From positions 1-35,884 of the forward strand of contig CAMCQT010000040.1 in the NCBI GenBank assembly GCA_945877125.1: 35,884 nt of DNA, written 5' to 3'. The notes under the pieces are model-generated. The model was not told the DNA's origin. It saw only the letters and a program-made list of their open reading frames with translations, and searched no databases. How positions within the stretch are numbered: the stretch's first letter is position 1; every line of letters starts with the position of its first letter. This DNA comes from Candidatus Brevifilum fermentans. GTDB lineage: Bacteria > Chloroflexota > Anaerolineae > Anaerolineales > Villigracilaceae. Shown here one piece after another: positions 8,077 through 14,346 of this stretch. A program made the position numbers and the translations under genes.

Positions 8077-9084
8077 ATGAATATTACATTTTGGTTATTG
8101 TTAGTTTTAATTTTACTGGTCGTTACCTTCCTGCCGCGTGTGGGATTATTCGCAGTTTATAAAATCTATCGCGCGGCGCAGGAACGTGAGCAAATGGAAG
8201 ATGCGCTCAAACATCTGCTTGACCGCGAACAACAGGGACGGCACGCATCGCCTGAGTCACTGGCTGGGACGTTGGACATACCCCGCGGAAATGTGATGCA
8301 GCTGATCGAAAATATGGAAACGCAAGACTTGCTCGAATCGCGCGGCGTAGAGTTGCAACTCACCACAAAAGGACAACGCTGGGCGCTGCACGTCGTCCGC
8401 GCGCACCGATTGTGGGAACGTTATCTCACAGACGAAGCGCGTATGCCTTTGGCGAAAATCCACGGTGAAGCGTCGCGCCGCGAGCACTCGCTGACTGAAG
8501 CTCAACTCAACGATCTGGATGCGGCTCTGGGACACCCGACCCGCGACCCGCACGGCGACCCCATCCCTACCCGTGAGGGGACTCTGCTCAAGGCGGAGGG
8601 AATGCCGTTGACGGCGTGGCAGGCCGAGGGTCCGATGCGGATCGTCCACCTCGAGGATGAACCCGCTTTGGCGTTTGAACAAATCCTGGCGGCAGGACTC
8701 CGCCTGGGACAAACCATCCGCATTTTAGATCGGAACTCGCAAAGATATTTATTAACCGATGGCGAGACTGAATATCGGCTTGCGCCTGCGGTGGCGGCAA
8801 ATGTGAGCGTGGCTGCGCTGCCCGAAAGTGAAGTTGCAAAAGCCAGCGCAATTCCGCTGGCTGAGTTGACACATAATCAACGCGCTGAAATTGTAATTTT
8901 GGATGATGCCGTGCAAGGTTTTACGCGCAGAAGATTTTTGGATTTGGGATTAACCCCGGGGACTGTTATTTATCCTGAGTTGAAAAATTTCTTTGGCGAC
9001 CCGCGCGCCTATCGTGTGCGCGGCACATTGATCGCCCTGCGAAAAGATCAGGCGGCGCAGATTTGGGTGAAGCCCGTTTTATAA
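8077..9084 (+). CDS. Membrane-anchored DtxR-like protein fused to FeoA domains
   Basis: A 335-residue protein with an unusual order: one N-terminal membrane helix (about residues 5-28, very hydrophobic), a DtxR-like winged helix (about 35-100), a DtxR-like dimerisation region (AHRLWERYL, KIHGEASRREH) and two FeoA/SH3-like modules, the last in DDAVQGFTRRRFLDLGLTPG to the end. Its LGHPTRDPHGDPIP motif matches LGNPTRDPHG in the regulator encoded just upstream, so the two are paralogues. Asp42 and the His/Glu ligands are kept, but the Cys102 position is Ser. I chose the ATG at 8077 (GAAAGG just upstream) rather than 8032. It may act as the FeoA partner of the split FeoB and sense metal at the membrane (inference). 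Confidence 0.85.
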   Translation: MNITFWLLLVLILLVVTFLPRVGLFAVYKIYRAAQEREQMEDALKHLLDREQQGRHASPESLAGTLDIPRGNVMQLIENMETQDLLESRGVELQLTTKGQRWALHVVRAHRLWERYLTDEARMPLAKIHGEASRREHSLTEAQLNDLDAALGHPTRDPHGDPIPTREGTLLKAEGMPLTAWQAEGPMRIVHLEDEPALAFEQILAAGLRLGQTIRILDRNSQRYLLTDGETEYRLAPAVAANVSVAALPESEVAKASAIPLAELTHNQRAEIVILDDAVQGFTRRRFLDLGLTPGTVIYPELKNFFGDPRAYRVRGTLIALRKDQAAQIWVKPVL

Positions 9085-9087
9085 CAT

Positions 9088-9177
9088 GTCATTGCGAGGC
9101 GGCGTACTTCCGCCGAAGCAATCTCGAAATAACAAGAGATTGCTTCGGGCGAAGATCAAGAACGCCCTCGCAATGAC
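9088..9177. repeat. Palindromic intergenic repeat, family 1, copy 2
   Basis: Starts GTCATTGCGAGG (9088-9099) and ends CCTCGCAATGAC (9166-9177), identical termini to the copy at 2331-2423, with the internal GAAGCAATCTC and AGATTGCTTCG again inverted. It lies inside the feo operon between the DtxR/FeoA fusion and the FeoB GTPase gene, so it is transcribed and could form a large hairpin in the mRNA. Confidence 0.85.
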
Positions 9178-9195
9178 ATATGATATGGAGAAAAT

Positions 9196-10032
9196 ATGTC
9201 AAACACAAAAACAGTCCTCCCCACCGAGCATTGCGAAACCTGCCCTGCGTTCACGCAGTTGGAGCAAATGGGAATTAAGGTCGGAGATTTTGACCGCGTG
9301 ATTGCGCTGGCTGGAAACCCGAACACGGGAAAGTCCACGTTGTTCAACACGCTGACGGGATTGAAGCAGCACACAGGCAACTGGCCGGGCAAGACCGTCA
9401 CACGCGCCGAAGGCGGATTTGAATTCAATAAGATACGCTACAAACTGGTTGACCTGCCTGGCACTTATTCATTGCTCTCCGCTTCGCAGGATGAGGAAGT
9501 GGCGCGTGATTTTATTTTGTTCGGACAGCCAAGCTGTACCATCGTGGTGACAGACGCGACTGCGCTGGAAAGAAATTTGAATCTGGTGCTACAGGTTATG
9601 GAAATCACCCAGCATGTGGTGGTGGCCATCAACTTAATGGATGAAGCAAAACGAAAAGGCATCGAAGTGGATGCACGTTCCTTGAGCCGCGATTTGGGCG
9701 TGCCCGCCATTGCGATCACTGCGCGCAGCGGCGAAGGAATTCACACTTTGCTGGGCGCGGTTGCCGATGTGATCGAAGGCAAAATAGACATCAAACCTTT
9801 GCGCGTGAGCGGCACACCTGAATTTCAAAAAGCCGTGAATGAACTGGTGCCGATGATCGAGCAAATGGCGCCGGGCATTCCCAATGCGCGCTGGCTTGCG
9901 ATCCGCTTGCTGGATGGCGATGCGCGCGTGCAAAAAGCCCTGACCACTGGCGAGCTGGGTGATATTGTCTCACGTCAACAACGTGCGGATGTGCAGTTCA
10001 GCGGGAAGATGTCGGTTGAGGGAAGGCAGTAA
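9196..10032 (+). CDS. feoB: FeoB GTPase domain protein (split FeoB, N-terminal half)
   Basis: A 278-residue cytoplasmic protein equal to the G domain plus helical domain of FeoB, the ferrous iron transporter. G motifs: G1 GNPNTGKST (40-48), G3 DLPG (86-89), G4 NLMD (146-149, normally NxxD) and G5 TARSG (about 175-179). The N-terminus has a CETC pair that could bind metal. The protein stops after EGRQ with no membrane segment; the permease half is the next gene, 44 bp downstream, in another frame. The gap is low-complexity AAGGATGAA repeats. SD GGAGAA precedes the ATG. Known FeoB proteins are usually one chain; here GTPase and pore must assemble in trans. Confidence 0.93.
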   Translation: MSNTKTVLPTEHCETCPAFTQLEQMGIKVGDFDRVIALAGNPNTGKSTLFNTLTGLKQHTGNWPGKTVTRAEGGFEFNKIRYKLVDLPGTYSLLSASQDEEVARDFILFGQPSCTIVVTDATALERNLNLVLQVMEITQHVVVAINLMDEAKRKGIEVDARSLSRDLGVPAIAITARSGEGIHTLLGAVADVIEGKIDIKPLRVSGTPEFQKAVNELVPMIEQMAPGIPNARWLAIRLLDGDARVQKALTTGELGDIVSRQQRADVQFSGKMSVEGRQ

Positions 10033-10076
10033 GGAAAGGATGAAAGATAAAGGATGAAGGATGAATGAGGTAAATT

Positions 10077-11465
10077 ATGGAAGCGAATGAAATTTTAGCA
10101 AAGGCAGAATCGTTACGAAATGGTCTTTCCACAGGCTTTCGCGATGAGATCGTGAAGTCACTTTATACCGAAGCGGAGCAAATTGCGAAACGTGCTGTGA
10201 AAACTTCAGTGGATAAAAAATATGATTTCGATCAAAAGATAGACCGGCTGGTCACATCACCTTACACGGGTTTGCCCATTATGCTGGGATTGCTTAGCAT
10301 CCTGATCTGGTTGACGGTTTCAGGCGCGAACGTGGTTTCAGGCTGGCTGGCTGTGGTGCTGTTCGGCATTGGGGATTTTGGGCGCGCACTCTTTAATCAA
10401 ATTGGCGCACCGTGGTGGATCACAGGTTTCATTTGGGACGGGGTGTATCTGAGTCTGGCGTGGGTGGTGAGCGTAATGCTGCCGCCGATGATGATCTTCT
10501 TCCCTGCCTACACGTTTTTGGAAGACCTCGGTTACCTGCCGCGCGTGGCGTTCAACATGGATTGGATGTTCAAGAAGACAGGCGCGCACGGCAAACAATC
10601 GCTGACCATGGCCATGGGATTCGGATGCAATGCGGCAGGCGTGATCGCAACCCGCGTAATCGATTCTCCGCGCGAACGGCTGATCGCCATTCTGACGAAT
10701 AACTTTGTCCCATGCAACGGGCGCTTCCCGACTTTGATTATGCTTGCGACTGTTTTCGTGGCGGCGTCCTTCCCCCCAGCCTTGACCTCCCTCGTCGCCG
10801 CCGCAACCGTTGTCGGCGTGGTCTTGATCGGCGTAGCGTTCACTTTCCTCGCCTCGTGGATCTTATCCAGAACCGTCTTGAAAGGCGAAGCATCTGCATT
10901 TACATTGGAACTGCCGCCCTACCGCAAACCGAACGTCAGCCGAATTATTTATACATCCATCATTGACCGCACCATTTTTGTGCTGTGGCGCGCCATGCAA
11001 ACCGCCGCACCCGCAGGCGCGATCATCTGGATTTTGGCAAACGTGCCCATCGGGGATTCAAACCTCGCACGCGCAATTGCAGATTGGCTCAATCCATTTG
11101 GTTACTTACTCGGCTTGGACGGCGTGATTATTTTGGCGTACATCATCGCCATCCCCGCCAATGAGATCGTCGTGCCAACCATGATGATGGTTTACATGGG
11201 CGCAGGGATGATGGTCAACGGGCCGACATCGAACCATGCAATTTTTGATCTGCTCGTCAACGGCAACGGCTGGACCATGCTGACGGCGATCAACTTGATG
11301 TTGTTCTCGCTGTTGCATAATCCATGCGCCACGACGATTATGACAATTTACAAGGAAACAAAATCAGTCAAGTGGGCAACCTTGAGTGTGGTCATGACTT
11401 TGGGCACAGCAATTGTTGTGACGTTTCTCACGGCAAGTATTGCAAGGTTGTTGGGCTGGGTATAG
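10077..11465 (+). CDS. feoB: FeoB permease domain protein (split FeoB, C-terminal half)
   Basis: A 462-residue polytopic membrane protein corresponding to the transport half of FeoB, with two Gate/nucleoside-recognition regions. An amphipathic N-terminal segment (about residues 1-65) precedes the first helix (LPIMLGLLSILIWLTVSG). The conserved core is MGFGCNAAGVIATR (about residues 178-191) followed by TNNFVPCNGRFP, the counterpart of the Cys-containing FeoB gate motif. A second half carries IPANEIVVPTMMM. It starts 44 bp after the separate FeoB GTPase gene and is followed at once by a strong terminator, so it ends the operon. The protein should import Fe(II) with the GTPase partner. Confidence 0.93.
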   Translation: MEANEILAKAESLRNGLSTGFRDEIVKSLYTEAEQIAKRAVKTSVDKKYDFDQKIDRLVTSPYTGLPIMLGLLSILIWLTVSGANVVSGWLAVVLFGIGDFGRALFNQIGAPWWITGFIWDGVYLSLAWVVSVMLPPMMIFFPAYTFLEDLGYLPRVAFNMDWMFKKTGAHGKQSLTMAMGFGCNAAGVIATRVIDSPRERLIAILTNNFVPCNGRFPTLIMLATVFVAASFPPALTSLVAAATVVGVVLIGVAFTFLASWILSRTVLKGEASAFTLELPPYRKPNVSRIIYTSIIDRTIFVLWRAMQTAAPAGAIIWILANVPIGDSNLARAIADWLNPFGYLLGLDGVIILAYIIAIPANEIVVPTMMMVYMGAGMMVNGPTSNHAIFDLLVNGNGWTMLTAINLMLFSLLHNPCATTIMTIYKETKSVKWATLSVVMTLGTAIVVTFLTASIARLLGWV

Positions 11466-11469
11466 CACC

Positions 11470-11506
11470 AAGTGACAGCCACCTTAAAGGTGGCTGTCAC
11501 TTTTTT
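11470..11506 (+). terminator. Rho-independent terminator of the feo operon
   Basis: A 14-bp perfect stem AAGTGACAGCCACC (11470-11483) / GGTGGCTGTCACTT (11489-11502), loop TTAAA, then a run of T to 11506. It sits 5 bp after the FeoB permease stop codon. Confidence 0.93.
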
Positions 11507-11515
11507 CATCCCATC

Positions 11516-11574
11516 TTGACAACCTTTTTCTTTCACGATAATATATGAACGATTGCTCAACTATTCATATATTA
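11516..11574 (+). promoter_or_regulatory. Promoter and ArsR/CzrA-type operator of the zinc operon
   Basis: Near-consensus promoter: TTGACA (11516-11521), 17 bp, TAATAT (11539-11544). A perfect 11-bp inverted repeat TAATATATGAA (11539-11549) / TTCATATATTA (11564-11574) overlaps the -10 box and runs up to the ArsR ATG. Inside it TGAAC-GATT-GCTCA (11546-11559) resembles the SmtB/CzrA half-site pair. Occupancy would block RNA polymerase, giving zinc-inducible expression. No Shine-Dalgarno is evident before the ATG. Confidence 0.82.
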
Positions 11575-11864
11575 TGAATCTCACCGAACTCAAAGCCATT
11601 CAACTTGCTGAACTATTCAGCGCCCTCAGCGACGCCAGCCGCGTGCGAATCATCTCCCAACTTATCGAAGGTGAGATGAGCGTCAGCGCACTGGCTGAAG
11701 GACTCAAAATGAGCGAGTCAGCCGTGTCTCATCAACTGCGCGGATTGCGCCAGATGCGCCTTGTGCGCGCGCGAAAAGATGGACGCCAGGTTTTTTACTC
11801 ACTCGACGATGACCATGTTGCAAAACTTTACAGCATGGGACTTGACCATGTGGAACATGGATAA
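11574..11864 (+). CDS. ArsR/SmtB family zinc-responsive repressor (CzrA-like)
   Basis: A 96-residue winged-helix repressor. The DNA-recognition helix is in MSESAVSHQLRGLRQ (about residues 46-60). Helix alpha5 carries Asp79, His81, His92 and His95, the same spacing as the Asp84/His86/His97/His100 zinc site of CzrA, so the inducer is probably Zn(II), possibly Co(II). The ATG at 11574 is preferred over a TTG at 11553, which would lie inside the operator. It is followed 20 bp later by the rhodanese gene and then the CDF exporter, a coherent zinc-detoxification operon under the promoter at 11516-11574. Confidence 0.92.
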   Translation: MNLTELKAIQLAELFSALSDASRVRIISQLIEGEMSVSALAEGLKMSESAVSHQLRGLRQMRLVRARKDGRQVFYSLDDDHVAKLYSMGLDHVEHG

Positions 11865-11884
11865 ACACAAAAAAAGGAACAACA

Positions 11885-12352
11885 ATGTCAACACGAAAGA
11901 AAAACAATCCCATCCCACTTCTCATCCTTATCAGCGGAGGCTTGTTATTGATCGTTGCAGCTTTTATGCTGGCAAATCAGAATTCCCCCGCCGCCCCAAC
12001 CCCCCAAGCCGCCATTGAAGAAGCCGTCTATCCTGAAATTCAACGCGTTTCCATTGACGAAGCCAAAGCCGCGCTTGATTCGGGTTCCGCGCTCATTGTA
12101 GATGTCCGCGCGGCAGATGCCTATCAAGACAGCCACATCTCGGGTGCAATCAATATTCCGGCTGAAGAAATTGAAGCGCGTCTTGGCGAACTCGACAAAG
12201 CCCAATGGATCATCACCTACTGCACCTGACCCAACGAAGAATCCAGCGCCCGTGCGGCGTCCATCTTGCTTGAGAACGGTTTTCAAAACGCAACTCCCAT
12301 CCTCGGAGGCTTGTTGCCGTGGATCAACGCGGACTACCCCACACAACCATAA
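11885..12352 (+). CDS. Membrane-anchored rhodanese with in-frame UGA at the catalytic Cys (candidate selenoprotein)
   Basis: Read through one TGA (12227-12229, codon 115) this is a 155-residue single-domain rhodanese with an N-terminal membrane anchor (about residues 10-29), so the domain would face outside. The domain begins near PEIQRVSIDEAK, has VDVRAADAYQDSHISGAINIP (the CH2A-like region), then TYCT-UGA-PNEESSARAA, and ends with GGLLPWINADYP and TAA. In this rhodanese subgroup the motif reads YCxCPNExSSAR; its second Cys, which aligns with the catalytic Cys by spacing to the SS pair, is the UGA here. No other disruption follows for 40 codons. It is either a selenoprotein or a recent nonsense allele; stopped at UGA it would be 114 residues and inactive. 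It lies between the zinc-sensing ArsR gene and the CDF exporter. Confidence 0.6.
12246..12260 (+). promoter_or_regulatory. Possible bacterial SECIS hairpin
   Basis: GCGCC (12246-12250) pairs with GGCGT (12256-12260; one G-U pair) around loop CGTGC. AAGA (12237-12240) can pair with TCTT (12264-12267) as a lower stem. The apical loop begins about 21 nt after the UGA and has G as its second base, which fits the loose published rules for bacterial SECIS elements. The stem is short, so support is weak. Confidence 0.3.
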
Positions 12353-12406
12353 TTTTTTCTCATACCTGCCTGCCAAAAACAAGCCCGCCGAATTTAGGAT
12401 TGTCTC

Positions 12407-13348
12407 ATGTCTGACCACCCCCACGCCAGCCAAACCACCAAACGCCTCGCCCTCTCGCTCGGGTTAACCGCCGCATTCGTCGTCATCGAAATCATCGCAG
12501 GGGTTTTCGGCAACAGCCTCGCACTCCTCACCGACGCCGCGCACAACTTCACCGACGTGATCGCACTCGGCTTGAGTTGGTACGCGGTCAAACTTGCCAC
12601 GCAACCCGCCCACGCAGGCAAAACTTTTGGCTATCATCGTGTTGGAATTCTCGTTGCGTTGGTTAATTCAACAACTTTGATTTTGATCGCGCTGGGGATT
12701 TTTTATGAAGCCTGGAAACGCTTCCTCTCCCCGCCCCAAGTTGATTCAGCGATCCTGATAGGGGTCGGCGCGTTGGCATTTTTCATCAACCTCGGCACCG
12801 CCTGGCTGGTCAAAAGCGGCAGTGAGCATGACCTAAATTTACGCAGCACATTTCTACATTTGATGGGCGATGTCATGTCCACATTGGGAGCGGTCATTGC
12901 AGGCATCATCATCGCCTTCACAAATTGGAACTGGCTCGACCCATTTGTCAGCGTGTTGATCGGCGCATTCATCTTGTGGAACGCCTGGAGCATCCTGCGC
13001 CAATCCATTCACATCCTGCTCGAAAGCACCCCCGAAAGCATTGACATGGACTCAATGGTATCCGCCCTGCTCAAAGTGGATGGCGTGCGCGGCGTGCATG
13101 ACCTGCACGTCTGGAGCCTCAACGAAAGTCTGCGCGCCCTCTCCGCCCACATCGTCACCGATGATATTTCCATCAGCGCGGGCGCATCCATTCAACAAGA
13201 CCTGAACAAAATACTGGCGCATGAATATAATATCCGCCACGCAACTTTGCAATTGGAATGTGAAGGGTGCAATGGAAATATCCTCTTTTGTAATATCAGC
13301 CAGCATCAACACGAACATACTGAGGTATCAAAAAAGACAGCCGCCTAA
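12407..13348 (+). CDS. CDF family zinc/cadmium exporter (CzcD/ZitB-like)
   Basis: A 313-residue cation diffusion facilitator: six membrane helices followed by a cytoplasmic domain. The transport site is HxxxD in TM2 (His46, Asp50 in LTDAAHNFTD) and HxxxD in TM5 (His151, Asp155 in HLMGDVMS), the two-His/two-Asp arrangement of Zn/Cd transporters. The C-terminal domain has GVRGVHDLHVWSLN. The tail has Cys and His residues (LECEGCNG, HQHEH) that may bind metal. It would export Zn2+ from the cytoplasm by proton antiport. Third gene of the ArsR-controlled operon. Its stop codon lies inside the terminator hairpin at 13330-13367. Confidence 0.94.
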   Translation: MSDHPHASQTTKRLALSLGLTAAFVVIEIIAGVFGNSLALLTDAAHNFTDVIALGLSWYAVKLATQPAHAGKTFGYHRVGILVALVNSTTLILIALGIFYEAWKRFLSPPQVDSAILIGVGALAFFINLGTAWLVKSGSEHDLNLRSTFLHLMGDVMSTLGAVIAGIIIAFTNWNWLDPFVSVLIGAFILWNAWSILRQSIHILLESTPESIDMDSMVSALLKVDGVRGVHDLHVWSLNESLRALSAHIVTDDISISAGASIQQDLNKILAHEYNIRHATLQLECEGCNGNILFCNISQHQHEHTEVSKKTAA

Positions 13349-13367
13349 TCAGGCGGCTGTCTTTTTT
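13330..13367. terminator. Bidirectional terminator overlapping the CDF stop codon
   Basis: A 17-bp perfect stem runs from 13330 to 13346 and from 13351 to 13367 with loop AATC. A-run and T-run flank it, so it works on both strands, ending the zinc operon and the convergent gene at 13381. The left arm encodes the last CDF residues (KKTAA) and TAA (13346-13348). Confidence 0.92.
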
Positions 13368-13380
13368 GATTGATTACAGC

Positions 13381-13872
13381 TTACTGTTGTACGGTGGGAA
13401 GTTGCTGTTGACCGCGTCCGCCGCCCATCATTCCCTGACCACGTTGACCCTGTCCCTGTGAACCCGTTCCGTCACAATTGCCAGTGCCCATACCGCCTTG
13501 ACCAAAGCCGCGGGTCTTCATCAAATCTGCTTGTGCCTGTGTGATGACGTTGGCTTTGACAGCTTCATCCAACGCACTCGCGCGGACTTCAGTCATCAGT
13601 GCGGGGAATTCTTCGGCGGTCACTCCAGCAGACAGCGCGATGTCGTACATGGTTTCGCCAGCCGCGAGCCTCACATTTACATCATTCACATTCAAGTCAA
13701 GCTGCTTGGCAAATTCAATTGTCATGAAAGTGTGCAAGACACCTGATCCGCCACCGCCCATCATCGTTCCGCGACCAACGGGAGGCGTAGCATCCTGTGC
13801 GAACACCGTGCCCGCGCCAAAAGCGCCAAGTGCCAATACAACCAACGCAACGATCAAAATTGTCTTTTTCAT
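13381..13872 (-). CDS. Secreted Gly/Gln-rich protein of unknown function
   Basis: A 163-residue protein with a clear Sec signal peptide (KKTILIVALVVLALGAFGAG, cleavage probably after VFA at about residue 25). A central helical region follows (about residues 45-120), with TAEEFPALMTEVRASALDEAV and ITQAQADLMKTR; the latter resembles the end of YckD/DUF2680-type secreted proteins. The tail is rich in Gly, Met and Gln (GQGGMGTG, GQGQRGQGMMGGGRGQQQ) and has one Cys. GGAGAT precedes the ATG. It is convergent with the zinc operon and shares its terminator. Function unknown; the Met/Gly-rich ends could bind metal, but this is speculation. Confidence 0.75.
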   Translation of the reverse strand: MKKTILIVALVVLALGAFGAGTVFAQDATPPVGRGTMMGGGGSGVLHTFMTIEFAKQLDLNVNDVNVRLAAGETMYDIALSAGVTAEEFPALMTEVRASALDEAVKANVITQAQADLMKTRGFGQGGMGTGNCDGTGSQGQGQRGQGMMGGGRGQQQLPTVQQ

Positions 13873-14024
13873 TTTTTATCTCCATTGAGTAATTGTTCAA
13901 AAATTTATTTCTGATTACTTACAAATGATACAACTGGAATATAAAGGCTGTGTAAAGAAAAAGACAAGATTATAGAAAGAAAACAAGCAAAACGGCATAT
14001 ACTATAAGTAGGAGAATATACAAA

Positions 14025-14273
14025 ATGGACGAGCTGAAATATGAAAAAATAGGTGAAGCCAACAGTCGCGGAGAAGCCGAAATTATCGAAAGCTTTTTAA
14101 AAGCCGAAGGAATTGACGTGGAACTTGTTGAAGAATCCATCTCACGTTCAGCCTATGCATTTCCGTTAACCCGTGTCGATATTTTTGTTCCCAAAGAAAA
14201 AGCCAATCAAGCGCTTAAACTTCTGAAACCCTTTGACGATATCCAGCCAGACGAAGACGACAAGGATGAATAA
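14025..14273 (+). CDS. DUF2007 domain protein
   Basis: An 82-residue soluble protein of the DUF2007 family (putative signal-transducing proteins). The ferredoxin-like pattern is visible: KIGEANSRGEAEIIESFLKAEGIDVEL (strand-helix-strand) followed by RVDIFVPKEKANQALKLL. The tail is acidic. AGGAG lies about 10 nt upstream of the ATG, and TATACT (13998-14003) could be a -10 box. A terminator follows immediately, so it is a single-gene transcript. Role unknown. Confidence 0.85.
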   Translation: MDELKYEKIGEANSRGEAEIIESFLKAEGIDVELVEESISRSAYAFPLTRVDIFVPKEKANQALKLLKPFDDIQPDEDDKDE

Positions 14274-14276
14274 GCA

Positions 14277-14316
14277 GACCTCCGAGATTTTGCGCGAAGC
14301 GTCTCGGAGGTCTTTT
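14277..14316. terminator. Terminator hairpin (family 4 repeat, GACCTCCGAGA)
   Basis: GACCTCCGAGA (14277-14287) and TCTCGGAGGTC (14302-14312) form an 11-bp stem with a 14-nt loop followed by TTTT. A closely related stem is used after pyrG (29903-29933). Low-complexity TTTTACC repeats fill the rest of the gap to uvrB. Confidence 0.75.
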
Positions 14317-14346
14317 ACCTTTTACTTTTTACCTTTTACCTACTTT

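Noticed and set aside
11885-12352. Frameshift or decay as the cause of the rhodanese stop
   Set aside because: Frame is unbroken on both sides of the single TGA, motifs continue in the same phase, and the TGA falls on the catalytic position. A nonsense allele stays possible but is less natural.
12102-12467. Plus-strand frame overlapping the rhodanese in another phase
   Set aside because: Product is low-complexity and unlike any family, and the rhodanese frame explains this DNA.
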